Source: Methanobacterium petrolearium | Lineage (GTDB): Archaea > Methanobacteriota > Methanobacteria > Methanobacteriales > Methanobacteriaceae | DNA length: 64,000 bases | Assembly: GCF_017873625.1 (NCBI RefSeq) | Contig: NZ_JAGGKL010000002.1 | Span: 1 to 64,000, forward strand | Reading direction: 5' to 3' | Shown: positions 36,171 through 45,134 of the stretch, in pieces | Layout: each line of letters starts with the position of its first letter | How positions within the stretch are numbered: the stretch's first letter is position 1 | The notes under the pieces: generated by a model | Databases searched by the model: none | What the model was told of the DNA's origin: nothing | The model's input: only the letters and a program-made list of their open reading frames with translations | Program-made: the position numbers and the translations under genes

Positions 36171-37726
36171 TGTGAATCACCTTCCTTGTTATTTTGGGAG
36201 CAAATAAGTCGAGAGATATCTTCAGCAGTAATCATACCCCTGACCCGGTTTTCGCGGTTAACTATGGGAACTCCTGATATCTCATGTTTATCTATGCGCC
36301 GGGCAATAAGCTCTACGGGTTCATCTTCCAGGGCTACAATCACCTTTTTGGTCATAACCTCAGTCAGTTTCTGACTATCCTGGGCCACAGCATGGGCAAT
36401 ATCCCAGCTGGTTACAATACCCATCAATCGACCAGCATGGTCCACCACTGGTAAATGGTTGATATTGTTATCCACCATTTTACGGGCAACACCAGAAATA
36501 TCCTCTTCTGCCCGAGCAGTGATGATTGGCTTAATTTTCAGGTCTTTAACCAGTATGGATGGTCTTATGATCTTAAGTGGCTTTACAGTACAACCTTTAT
36601 TGGGAATATTCTGAACCGGGTTGGTTAAAAGGAAGTCTCCCTTATCAATCCACTTTTTAAGTTCTTCAGCAACTTCCAATGCCTTTTTAAGAGATGAAAG
36701 TGGGGATGTTTGAACTTCCCTTCCATTAATCTCAATTTTTCCGCTCCGAAGCTCCTGATAATTGGTTTCCATAATTACTGGCCGGCTACGTCGGGGAACA
36801 CCATAATCATAAATGTTACAGTGGATGTCATGATTACTGATACCAGTACGTTGGGCTATTTCTTCATTGAGGATAGGAATAGGGATACCAGCACCCACAT
36901 ATAGGGTGGATCCATACTTGGGCATGGTTGCCCCACGCAGGAATTTAGCATCCATATTTTTAAGGTTACCCTGTAGCATCAGGGTACCGGCAGAACCCAC
37001 AGGAACACCATTCTTGCGCTCACCATCAGTTGCATGTTGAGTTCCCTCCCCCAGAATATAACCCTGACTTCCGCACAGGAAAATCCTGGTGCCAACACCA
37101 ATGGTCTGGAAGTAGGGATCATTTAAAAGTGGACTGAGTTCCCCAGCACTGGAATAACCCACATTACCCATCTGAGGCAACAGGGTGCCCAGGTAGGTGT
37201 AAATGGTTTCTTCAGTGGAATTGGTAGCTGCAGCATAGTTCTGGTAACAGTTCCGTGGATTAACCATGACGGCCTGGTTTACACTTTCCAGGCTTATGAA
37301 AGTGTTAACTTCTGTACGTGGGTAACAATCGGTTCCAAAAGATTCCGCCACAAGTTCCACTTCTTTTCCCCTCACAAGATCTTCCAATAAATGGGCTCCA
37401 CCATAATCAGTCCCAATGTCAGGGTTTCGGTGGGCTTGTGTGGCTCCAATGTAGGCGTCAACAGCAGCCAGGCCAGAATATACTTCCACACCATTCAGGT
37501 AAGCTCGACTCATCCTAATGGGTGGGTCAGAATGTCCGAAGTTGATGAATGCACCGGAAGAACACATAGCACCAAATGTACCGGTGGTTACAACATCCAC
37601 CTCTTTTGCAGCTTCTTCTACACCATTTTCCTGCACAATACGGGTCATCTCACCAGCAGTGACCACTACTGCGTCCCCGTCTCTAATTTTTTGGTTTATT
37701 TCTTCTATGGTCTTCAATTTTTTCAC
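36167..37726 (-). CDS. Homocysteine biosynthesis protein (DUF39 with two CBS domains)
   Basis: A 519-residue COG1900/DUF39 enzyme for homocysteine synthesis in organisms lacking the usual O-acylhomoserine route. The DUF39 part (~1-385) holds VVTAGEMTRIV, TGTFGAMCSSGAF and the Cys residues of GTDCYPRTEVNTF and PRNCYQNYAAATNS. Two CBS domains follow (from ~395: ARKMVDNNINHLPVVDHAGR and ARRIDKHEISGVPIVNRENR), which may sense adenosyl compounds such as SAM. Translationally coupled to the NIL ferredoxin gene. Confidence 0.93.
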   Translation of the reverse strand: MKKLKTIEEINQKIRDGDAVVVTAGEMTRIVQENGVEEAAKEVDVVTTGTFGAMCSSGAFINFGHSDPPIRMSRAYLNGVEVYSGLAAVDAYIGATQAHRNPDIGTDYGGAHLLEDLVRGKEVELVAESFGTDCYPRTEVNTFISLESVNQAVMVNPRNCYQNYAAATNSTEETIYTYLGTLLPQMGNVGYSSAGELSPLLNDPYFQTIGVGTRIFLCGSQGYILGEGTQHATDGERKNGVPVGSAGTLMLQGNLKNMDAKFLRGATMPKYGSTLYVGAGIPIPILNEEIAQRTGISNHDIHCNIYDYGVPRRSRPVIMETNYQELRSGKIEINGREVQTSPLSSLKKALEVAEELKKWIDKGDFLLTNPVQNIPNKGCTVKPLKIIRPSILVKDLKIKPIITARAEEDISGVARKMVDNNINHLPVVDHAGRLMGIVTSWDIAHAVAQDSQKLTEVMTKKVIVALEDEPVELIARRIDKHEISGVPIVNRENRVRGMITAEDISRLICSQNNKEGDSQ

Positions 37727-37915
37727 ATCCGGTGCTTTTTGTTATTGTTTGATCAGTTTCATTGGAAATGATAATAAATTAGTTTTCATTGGAAAGGAAT
37801 AATAATTTCTAAGCTATTTAACCAGAACATTATATATCTATTTTCCCATATAAATGCTAAAATCTAGTAAATACTAGTAGGCGGAAAATTTTCCTATTTA
37901 ACATAACAAATTCAA

Positions 37916-38503
37916 TTAAGGATCTTCTTTAAATAGAACTCTTTTAAGTTCTTTTAAGTTCAATCTTATTAAATCCTCTGCACTGGGTTCTGCCAATATT
38001 TTGAACTGTTTTAAATCGGTTTCTAGGTAAAGTTCACCTAGTAGATTCTGAAGTTCTGGAACTGGTTGGTTAATTATTCTTCTTATTTCTGACAGATTTT
38101 CATCAGATAATTTCTTTTTAAATTCTTTTATTCCCTCTTCGTAAGCTTCTACTCCATTTATATTCTGTTTGACATAATCTTCTATTACAAAAGGGGGTAG
38201 TTGCTCAACACCCCGCAGTATTCTCCACATATCCGTGGTTTTGACTTGTACTCCCAGTGATTCTTCCACACATCTTTTTGCCTTCACTGCTCTTTCATTG
38301 CTACCACGGCCATAAACCATAGAAGCAAGCACCGCAGCTATTAAAACTGCAGAAAACACGTATAATTGATGTTCAGAAACTGATGAAATTGAATATCCTG
38401 CAAAATAGAATATAACACCAATAAATACTGCTATTGTTAATATGAATGTTAAAACTGCCATGATAATTGCAGTTGTCTTGTTTTCGATCAATCCATACAC
38501 CAT
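37916..38503 (-). CDS. Membrane protein, unknown function
   Basis: A 195-residue protein with two N-terminal membrane helices (TTAIIMAVLTFILTIAVFIG and LYVFSAVLIAAVLASMVYG) and a ~125-residue soluble C-terminal domain rich in charged residues. I recognise no family. It is divergent from tldD, separated by 100 bases that must hold both promoters. Confidence 0.5.
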   Translation of the reverse strand: MVYGLIENKTTAIIMAVLTFILTIAVFIGVIFYFAGYSISSVSEHQLYVFSAVLIAAVLASMVYGRGSNERAVKAKRCVEESLGVQVKTTDMWRILRGVEQLPPFVIEDYVKQNINGVEAYEEGIKEFKKKLSDENLSEIRRIINQPVPELQNLLGELYLETDLKQFKILAEPSAEDLIRLNLKELKRVLFKEDP

Positions 38504-38603
38504 TTTCTTATCATTTCACGGTTTATTTATATTTTAAATCCCTAAATTAATTAATCTTTAAAATGTATATGTCAGGAAGATCATATTAAAAAGTGGAGAT
38601 AAC

Positions 38604-39977
38604 ATGAAAGAGGATTTAGATCTGGGATTACTGGAAAAAACACTGAGATCAGTGGAAAAATACGTGGATTATGCTGATATAAGGGCTCATGAGAGTGAAA
38701 ACACTGTTATCGTCATGAAAGATGGCAAAATCCAGGAAATCAGATCGGGTCTGGATACCGGGGTATGCATCCGTGTTTTGAAAAAAGGTGCATGGGGATT
38801 TTCCTACACTAATCAGTTAGACCGCATGGATCACATGGTTGAATCTGCCATTAAACTTGCAGATAATCTTTCCAGTGATGTGAAATTAGCCCCTGTAGAA
38901 ACAAGATCTGATAAGGTAAAATCCAATGCCAGGATCAAATTATCTGATGTATCATTAGAAGATAAAAAAACAGCCATGTGTGAGGTTGAAGATGCAGCTA
39001 ACCTGGATAAAGTGATAAGCACCACGGTAAACTACGTTGATGGTGAGGGCACCACCCTTTTCATGAACTCAGAAGGGTCCTCCATAACCATGGAAGAAAA
39101 CAGGGTTGCACTCTTTTTAAATGCAGTGGCAGCCTCTGAAACCGGAATCCAATTTGGACACAAAAGTACGGGTGGGGCTAAAGGTTTTGAAGTTATTGAA
39201 AAAGAAGACCTGGAACTACTGGGGCGAACTGCTGCCACTAAGGCAGTTCGGTTATTAGATGCAAGTCCACCCCCATCTGGACGTTTCCCCATAGTAATGG
39301 ACTCTGAACTTACTGGAGTTTTCATCCACGAGGCATTAGGTCATGCTTCAGAGGCGGACCTTATACTGCAGAATGATTCTATTCTCAAGGGAAAAATGAA
39401 TGCTCAGATAGGATCATCTCTGGTAACCATAATTGATGATGCCAGTATGGATGCATTTGGCTACTATGCATACGATGCAGAGGGTGTAAAAACCAAAAAG
39501 AATGTTTTAGTGGAAGATGGTGTTCTGGTTTCACTTTTAAGCTCCAGGGAAACTGCTGCTAAACTTGACATAAGTTCCAGTGGAAACGCCCGTTCCGGAA
39601 TTGGTGACCAGCCCATAGTTAGAATGAGTAACACCTATCTTAAACCTGGAGAAATGACTTTTGAAGAGTTAATTGAAGATATAAGTAATGGAATATACCT
39701 TAAAGGCTCAAGAGGCGGTCAGGTGGACACAGGCAAAGGTGTTTTCCAGTTTAATGCTGCTGAATCATTTATCATTGGCAATGGTGAGATTAAAGACCCA
39801 CTTCGTGATGTTTCCCTTTCAGGTAACATTCTGGAGATCCTGCAAAAAGTGGATGCTGTGGGTTCTGATTTCCATCTGGGAGTTGGATTCTGTGGTAAAG
39901 CAGGTCAAACCGCACCTGTAGGTGATGGAGGACCACACACCCGAGTCAGTGAGGCAACAGTGGGGGGTGCAGATTGA
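38604..39977 (+). CDS. tldD: TldD family metalloprotease
   Basis: A 457-residue TldD/PmbA-type protein with the zinc motif HEALGHASEADLI (HExxxH), preceded by a Gly-rich beta-barrel region and followed by SARSGIGDQP-like GNARSGIGDQPIVRMSNTYL and KGSRGGQVDTGKGVFQFNA. TldD usually pairs with a TldE partner that lacks the zinc site; none is adjacent here, so a partner would be elsewhere. The stop overlaps the next start as TTGA. Role: processing of modified peptides or general proteolysis, not resolved. Confidence 0.93.
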   Translation: MKEDLDLGLLEKTLRSVEKYVDYADIRAHESENTVIVMKDGKIQEIRSGLDTGVCIRVLKKGAWGFSYTNQLDRMDHMVESAIKLADNLSSDVKLAPVETRSDKVKSNARIKLSDVSLEDKKTAMCEVEDAANLDKVISTTVNYVDGEGTTLFMNSEGSSITMEENRVALFLNAVAASETGIQFGHKSTGGAKGFEVIEKEDLELLGRTAATKAVRLLDASPPPSGRFPIVMDSELTGVFIHEALGHASEADLILQNDSILKGKMNAQIGSSLVTIIDDASMDAFGYYAYDAEGVKTKKNVLVEDGVLVSLLSSRETAAKLDISSSGNARSGIGDQPIVRMSNTYLKPGEMTFEELIEDISNGIYLKGSRGGQVDTGKGVFQFNAAESFIIGNGEIKDPLRDVSLSGNILEILQKVDAVGSDFHLGVGFCGKAGQTAPVGDGGPHTRVSEATVGGAD

Positions 39978-40537
39978 TAATAAGCAAAGAAGAAGGAGAA
40001 TTCCTGGTAAAACTTGCAAGAAAATCTATAGAAACCTACCTTAAGGAGGGCAAGGTTATAAATGTCCCTGATGATGTTAACCCCATTTTAAAAGAGGAAA
40101 TGGGTGCATTTGTAACACTAAACCTTGATGGAGATTTAAGGGGCTGTATTGGTTATCCCGAACCAGTGAAACCACTGGCTCAAGCAGTGATCGAAGTGGC
40201 TATAAGTGCAGCTACTAGAGATCCACGTTTCCCCTCTGTAACGCCATCAGAATTGGATAATATTCGTGTGGAAGTTAGTGTGCTCAGCAAACCTGAATTG
40301 GTTGAAGTTCAAAACCCTGCCGAGTACCTGGAAAAGATTGAAGTGGGAAAAGATGGTCTTATTGTGGAAATGGGAATCTATCGAGGTTTACTCCTCCCAC
40401 AAGTCCCTATTGAATGGAAATGGGATATTGAAGAGTTCCTGGCTAACACTTGTATGAAAGCAGGTTTATCACCCGATTGTTGGTTACAGAAAGAAGTTAA
40501 AATTTACAGCTTCCAATCCCAAATATTTGAAGAATAG
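39974..40537 (+). CDS. AMMECR1 domain protein
   Basis: A 187-residue AMMECR1 protein with the signature LRGCIGYPEPVKPLAQAV and the ATRDPRFPSVTPSEL segment, ending in the conserved WLQKEVKIYSFQSQIFEE. The TTG start overlaps the tldD stop in TTGA, implying coupling. The biochemical function of the family is not settled; structural work suggests binding of a peptide or radical-SAM partner. Confidence 0.93.
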   Translation: MIISKEEGEFLVKLARKSIETYLKEGKVINVPDDVNPILKEEMGAFVTLNLDGDLRGCIGYPEPVKPLAQAVIEVAISAATRDPRFPSVTPSELDNIRVEVSVLSKPELVEVQNPAEYLEKIEVGKDGLIVEMGIYRGLLLPQVPIEWKWDIEEFLANTCMKAGLSPDCWLQKEVKIYSFQSQIFEE

Positions 40538-40614
40538 TAATTAGAGATCTCTGAAGAATTAGTAATTAGAGATCTCTGGAGAATAGTAATTAAAGATATC
40601 TGGAGAATAATAAT
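40531..40614. repeat. Three-copy 24-bp tandem repeat
   Basis: Units at 40531-40554, 40555-40579 and 40580-40603 (AGAATAGTAATTAGAGATCT and CTGA-type endings), then a partial unit. The first unit contains the stop codon of the AMMECR1 gene, so the array grew from the 3' end of that gene. Confidence 0.75.
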
Positions 40615-40679
40615 ACAGATACTGAATAAATTTACTCTGTTATGTTACTTGCAAACAAAATTATAAAAAATGTGATTTA

Positions 40680-41672
40680 ATGTTTTTACCTAATATACCA
40701 ACCCCGGATGAAGTGCTTGACAAGGGATTTCGTAGGGCTAAAAAGGCTGCGGCCAGGGTCCGCACGTCCAAAATCCACCGCCAGCAGAAATCAAAAAGAA
40801 TAGAAGAAGTAAGAGTCCAGACTGCATGTCAGGTTATCCGAGAAACCTTCGAGGGCATTTTGGAGGAAACACCCCATGTGGAAGAACTACCTATGTTCTA
40901 CCAGGATTATATTGACGTGGCTGTGGGTGTTGATCAGTTTAAGAAATCCATGGGAGCACTGAACTGGGCTAATGGAGTTTTGGAAAAACTGCAAAACCAG
41001 TACACTCACCGTATCAGAAGATCACCTCCAGAAAACGCTGCACAAATCAGAAAAGCAGCATTTGGCCGAATAGCTTCGGTGGTGAACCGTATAGGGGATG
41101 AACTTGATTTTTTAAATTATTCCAGGCAGATGCTGCGTAACGTGCCTACTGTAGATCCTGAAGCCATCACTGCAGTGATTGCCGGATTTCCCAATGTAGG
41201 AAAATCCACCCTGCTTCGACAGATAACTAATGCTGAACCAGAAGTTGCTGATTATCCATTCACTACCAAAGGAATCCAAATTGGACACTATGAGAAGCGC
41301 TGGCAGAAATACCAGATAATCGACACCCCCGGTCTCCTGGATCGTCCGGTGCAAGAGATGAATCAGATCGAGCTCAATGCCATGGTAGCACTGGAGCATC
41401 TGGCTGATCTGATACTGTTCATTTTCGATCCATCACAAACTTCTGGATTTCCAGTTGAAAACCAGGTTAACCTTTACTGGGAGATAAAAAAAATATTCAG
41501 CCACACAACTGTCCAGTCAGTATTCAATAAAATGGATCTGGTGGAAGATGAAGAAAATGTTAAGTACATTGAAGAACATATAAATAAAGGTGATAAACCT
41601 CTTATGGTCTCTGCTTCAGATGGTAGTGGCATAACACAGATAATCGACATCTTATCGGAGTTAAAAAAATAA
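40680..41672 (+). CDS. NOG1-like GTPase
   Basis: A 330-residue GTPase of the NOG1/Obg superfamily. An N-terminal helical NOG1 domain (~1-155; MFLPNIPTPDEVLDKGFRRA) precedes the G domain: G1 GFPNVGKSTLLR, G2 TTKGIQIGH, G3 DTPGLLDRP, G4 NKMD, G5 SASDG. In eukaryotes NOG1 acts in 60S ribosome assembly; the archaeal protein likely acts on the large subunit. Single-gene unit. No ribosome site stands out, so the mRNA may be leaderless. Confidence 0.92.
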   Translation: MFLPNIPTPDEVLDKGFRRAKKAAARVRTSKIHRQQKSKRIEEVRVQTACQVIRETFEGILEETPHVEELPMFYQDYIDVAVGVDQFKKSMGALNWANGVLEKLQNQYTHRIRRSPPENAAQIRKAAFGRIASVVNRIGDELDFLNYSRQMLRNVPTVDPEAITAVIAGFPNVGKSTLLRQITNAEPEVADYPFTTKGIQIGHYEKRWQKYQIIDTPGLLDRPVQEMNQIELNAMVALEHLADLILFIFDPSQTSGFPVENQVNLYWEIKKIFSHTTVQSVFNKMDLVEDEENVKYIEEHINKGDKPLMVSASDGSGITQIIDILSELKK

Positions 41673-41842
41673 TAAAAGATTATTGTGGTGATGATCTATA
41701 CTAATTCCATAAGTATATGAATTTAACTAAATTCAGCCATAATATCTTATTAAATTTAGAAATAATCGATTTTCATGTAAAAAATTTATGATTCAATAAA
41801 TATTTTAACGTGATTTGTTGATAGTTAGATGTGAGGGATTTG

Positions 41843-42454
41843 ATGGACGAAAAAAAAGCAAGACTGGAATCCAAAAAGAAAAGTACCGCAGAAGAACTTA
41901 TGTCCAAAGCTGATGATGTAAAGGGCTCAGTTTCTGAGAAAAGTGAAGAAGTAAAACAAAAAGCTTCTGAAGCTAAAGATACAGTCTCTGATCGGAGTAA
42001 AGAATTCAAAGAAAATGCAACCGAAAGAACCGAAGAACTGCGTTCTACTGCTGAAAAAATGGTTAATGACATGTTATCAACATTACGCGAAAAACATGAA
42101 GACATAGGAAAGACCATAACTGAATACACTGCCCCAACAACACCCTACGTGGATTTAATTGATACAAACTCTGAATTCATTGTTCTCGCGGATCTTCCTG
42201 GTGTTGAAAAAGACAAAGTCTCGGTTGACATCACTCAGAATTCTGTAACCATAAGCGTATCGTTCCCAGAGGGTATGGATGGTGAAGATGTTAATTACAT
42301 AAAAAGGGAAAGAGGTTTTGGTGAAGTCTCACGAACTATTGAACTACCGGATGAGATTAAAATAAAAGCAGCCATAGCCAACTTTGAAGGTTCAATATTA
42401 ACAGTAAAACTGCCTAAAAAAGTTGCAGAGTCTCAAAAACTGGAAATTAAATAG
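41843..42454 (+). CDS. Hsp20 chaperone with LEA-like N-terminal helix
   Basis: A 203-residue small heat-shock protein. The alpha-crystallin domain occupies ~105-203 (YVDLIDTNSEFIVLADLPGV to the GSILTVKLPK strand). The first ~90 residues are an uninterrupted, highly charged helix with Lys/Glu/Ala repeats of 11-residue character (DVKGSVSEKSEEVKQKASEA), like group 3 LEA or apolipoprotein-type helices. Typical Hsp20 N-termini are 30-50 hydrophobic residues, so this is unusual. ATG 41843 is five bases after GAGGGAT; a GTG four codons upstream overlaps that site. Confidence 0.87.
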   Translation: MDEKKARLESKKKSTAEELMSKADDVKGSVSEKSEEVKQKASEAKDTVSDRSKEFKENATERTEELRSTAEKMVNDMLSTLREKHEDIGKTITEYTAPTTPYVDLIDTNSEFIVLADLPGVEKDKVSVDITQNSVTISVSFPEGMDGEDVNYIKRERGFGEVSRTIELPDEIKIKAAIANFEGSILTVKLPKKVAESQKLEIK

Positions 42455-42507
42455 ATCTGGGAATATTTACTCTTCTTTTTACTCTTCCCAGATAATATTA
42501 TTTTTTT
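42455..42507 (+). terminator. Hairpin terminator of the Hsp20 gene
   Basis: ATCTGGGAA (42455-42463) pairs perfectly with TTCCCAGAT (42485-42493) around a T-rich loop, followed by TTTTTTT at 42501-42507. It starts on the base after the stop codon. Confidence 0.75.
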
Positions 42508-42603
42508 AAAGGATTAAATTATTTATTTTATTCATTTTTTTTAGTTGGTTCATTTTTTTTAGGTTATTGTGAAATATGGAAAATTTGGGTAAAAAAAAGA
42601 AAT

Positions 42604-43608
42604 TCAGTACCTAACCTTTCCAATATGTCTGGTGCTGCCTGGATCCTCTCCATTGTAATGAGCCAGGTAGTAAATCAACCATTCCAGCGGCACCACCAGT
42701 ATAAATGGTGATAAAAGTGGGTTAACCTTCGCATAATCCTGCATTCGGTATACTATGTTTTTTGCACCAATTTTATTGGAGAATTCTATTGATTTATTGG
42801 TTAATTCATCTCCAGGGTAGCCTGCATCTAAAAAAACCACAGGAATATTTTTTTCCACTCTTTCGATGAGTCCATGGCGAAATTCTCCGGAATAAAGGGG
42901 GCAGGAGTGTTTAAGAGCTCCTTCCATGAACATGGTCATGGCCAGTTTGTAGGCCAGTCCATAGTTAGGACCACTTCCCATGGCGTAAAATATATCGTAG
43001 TCTGCATAGTTTTTGGCTAAAACTTTATTTTCATGTTCAGTTTTCTTTAGAAGGTCTTCAGTGAGTGAGGGGATTTTTCCCAGATCATTAATGACATTCT
43101 GGGCGTCAGGAGAATCTTCCAAGCGGAATAATATTTGGTAAAGGCTCATTAACTGGGTCATATAGGTTTTGGTACCCAGTATAGCAGTTTCCCGTTCACA
43201 ACGGGTTAGAACTGCATCATCAGCTTCATTCATCATGGTACTTTCCATTTCATTAACAATGGAAACAGTGCACATACCTTTATCCTGGGCTTTTCTAAGG
43301 GCAGCCAGGGTGTCAGCTGTTTCTCCAGATTGAGAGGTTAAAATCACCCCGGTATTTTTCTCATCTAGTTTTTTATGGTAAAAAAATTCATAACCTGTGA
43401 AAACTTCCAAGTTACGGTTAGAAACCATTTTCATAGCATCAATAGCTGAAAAACATGTTGATAGGGAACTACCACACCCCACCAAATATATTTTATCAAA
43501 TTCTTTAAATTTCTCACTTATCTGTTCCATGTGAGATTTTTCCATCTTTAGGGTATCTTTTAAAGATCGAGGCTGTTCCATCATCTCTTCATACATTTTA
43601 TAATGCAT
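42604..43608 (-). CDS. SIS-domain sugar isomerase/deaminase-like protein
   Basis: A 334-residue protein with two SIS domains, as in the isomerase half of GlmS or AgaS/FrlB. Motifs are VGCGSSLSTCFSA, TSQSGETADTLAAL, GSGPNYGLAYKLAMTM and the C-terminal STRHIGKVRY. There is no glutaminase domain, so if it makes a glucosamine phosphate it works in the deaminase direction or uses ammonia. GAGGGAT precedes the ATG. Single gene. Confidence 0.87.
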   Translation of the reverse strand: MHYKMYEEMMEQPRSLKDTLKMEKSHMEQISEKFKEFDKIYLVGCGSSLSTCFSAIDAMKMVSNRNLEVFTGYEFFYHKKLDEKNTGVILTSQSGETADTLAALRKAQDKGMCTVSIVNEMESTMMNEADDAVLTRCERETAILGTKTYMTQLMSLYQILFRLEDSPDAQNVINDLGKIPSLTEDLLKKTEHENKVLAKNYADYDIFYAMGSGPNYGLAYKLAMTMFMEGALKHSCPLYSGEFRHGLIERVEKNIPVVFLDAGYPGDELTNKSIEFSNKIGAKNIVYRMQDYAKVNPLLSPFILVVPLEWLIYYLAHYNGEDPGSTRHIGKVRY

Positions 43609-43913
43609 TTTATCCCTCAATATTCAGTGAATTCGTAGTAAAAAAGTTATCCTATCCTTAATAATATTATAAGATTTACAGTTATATCCTATTTCAGTTT
43701 TCTAATTAATATTAGTTTTTTTTATCTTTTTAATTTTTTATTCTTTAATTTTTATCTATTTGTTAAATGTATTCTCTTTAGTTTCTCTTTAATTCTTTAG
43801 TATTCCTGCTGTAAGTGAAATTTATTGTCTGGATCTTTTAGTAGATACTTAAGTACTTATTAAATATAAAATTATCATTGATTTTATCTGGAAATTAATT
43901 TAGATACGGTATT

Positions 43914-44468
43914 TCATTTTTTTGAAGTTATAAAAAGTTTAGCCAAGCATATGGCCATTTGAGCCACTTCTTCTGGATCGGTTCCCACCAGTACAATCAT
44001 AGGTTCCTTCCCCCAACCACCAGTGTGATATATAACATCAGGAATTGTTCCACAACTTGCCAACGCCATTTCAACACCCCATGATATACTACTACCCTCT
44101 TTAATTTTGATATTTTCGGGTTCATGGTTGCGATCATAGCTGGAAACTATTAAACCCAGTTTTTTACAAATCTCCACTAGTTGGGGATGGTATTTTATGT
44201 TAATAGCACTGCGCATCTTTGAATCGTGTTTCATCATACTTAAAACCAGGCGGGCCATATGAGATGAAGCACCATAATCTGGTCGGGCAACGGCTTTGGG
44301 CAAACCATTCAAGGTAGTTATTCGTCCCGGTATTCCTGCAACATCCTGTATTGTTTGGGCGTTTTTTCGAGCCATTACAATGTTGCTACGGACTTCTGGG
44401 ATTATTTCTGCAAATTCAGGGGACTGTTCCAGAATCTTAACAGCCATCTCAAGCTTCTCTATAATCAT
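43914..44468 (-). CDS. thiN: Stand-alone ThiN (thiamine-phosphate synthase type) protein
   Basis: A 184-residue ThiN domain, which in archaea couples the pyrimidine and thiazole units of thiamine. Matches include PEVRSNIVMARKNAQTIQDV, GIPGRITTLNGLPKAV, GASSHMARLVL, NIKYHPQLVEIC, SSISWGVEMAL and PDVIYHTGGWGKEPMI. ThiN usually is fused to ThiD or to a DNA-binding domain (ThiR); here it is free. I chose ATG 44468: a TATA-like element 27-33 bases upstream makes it a leaderless start, and a 14-bp palindrome lies at 44502-44515. Whether it is an enzyme or a ligand sensor needs checking of active-site residues. Confidence 0.85.
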   Translation of the reverse strand: MIIEKLEMAVKILEQSPEFAEIIPEVRSNIVMARKNAQTIQDVAGIPGRITTLNGLPKAVARPDYGASSHMARLVLSMMKHDSKMRSAINIKYHPQLVEICKKLGLIVSSYDRNHEPENIKIKEGSSISWGVEMALASCGTIPDVIYHTGGWGKEPMIVLVGTDPEEVAQMAICLAKLFITSKK

Positions 44469-44501
44469 ACAAGAAGATTTTAACTGCAGTTGAATATAAA
44501 T

Positions 44502-44515
44502 TTTGGTATACCAAA
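44502..44515. promoter_or_regulatory. 14-bp palindrome at thiN promoter
   Basis: TTTGGTATACCAAA is a perfect palindrome directly upstream of the TATA-like TTTATATT on the thiN strand, 34-47 bases before the start codon. Position overlaps the expected BRE/TATA zone, as for a repressor site. Confidence 0.55.
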
Positions 44516-44864
44516 TATTCCTACCTAAAAAATCCATCTTAACTTTTCTTAAGCCCATTAATCCACATATTAATCTTGGTTATAAACACGGATAATTTAA
44601 GCCTATTTATACTTATTAGATGGATTAAACTTGTTTCGATATTTTCATCGATTTATCTTATCCAGATCAAATATTGAAAATGTATAAAAGACCCTCTAAG
44701 TGCAAAGTCTTGACATTTTTTTTCAAATGTATAAATTTTACATTAATTTTAATATAATTTTGATCAAAGACTTGTTAATTTTTAAGGAAATGTTTGCTAA
44801 TCAGTGCTATTATCTTTCTTAAAATAGAAAAATAAGTCAGACCTAAATCCAAGTGGAGTTTTAG

Positions 44865-44958
44865 GATGTGATGATATTCACATCTTAACTTGAAATCTTT
44901 CCAGGTATGGTGTATCACGAGTTGGGTGGGGGAGTTGTCAGTAATAAGATATCATCAC
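44865..44958. promoter_or_regulatory. Inverted repeats upstream of the surface-protein gene
   Basis: GATGTGA (44865-44871) pairs with TCACATC (44878-44884). GTGATGATAT (44868-44877) recurs in inverted form as ATATCATCAC (44949-44958). They lie 180-270 bases before the surface-protein start and may be operator sites. Confidence 0.4.
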
Positions 44959-45134
44959 AGTGAATCATGATGAAAAATCTATATTTTAAGGGTTTTTTGT
45001 CTAAAAAAGGCTATTTAAAGGTTTTTTTTGCTAGGAATCTATGAAAACATTTATATGCTCAAAAGGACGATCTTAATGTGTCAGGAACATCTATCTGTGT
45101 TCAACTGACATGCAGACAATGAGGGGGCATACTA

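Larger units (their letters stand above)
44469..45134. other. Long divergent intergenic region
   Basis: About 670 bases between thiN (leftward) and the large surface-protein gene (rightward). It contains the TTTGGTATACCAAA palindrome, the inverted repeats at 44865-44958 and AT-rich promoter-like DNA. No convincing ORF or RNA gene is seen. Confidence 0.45.
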
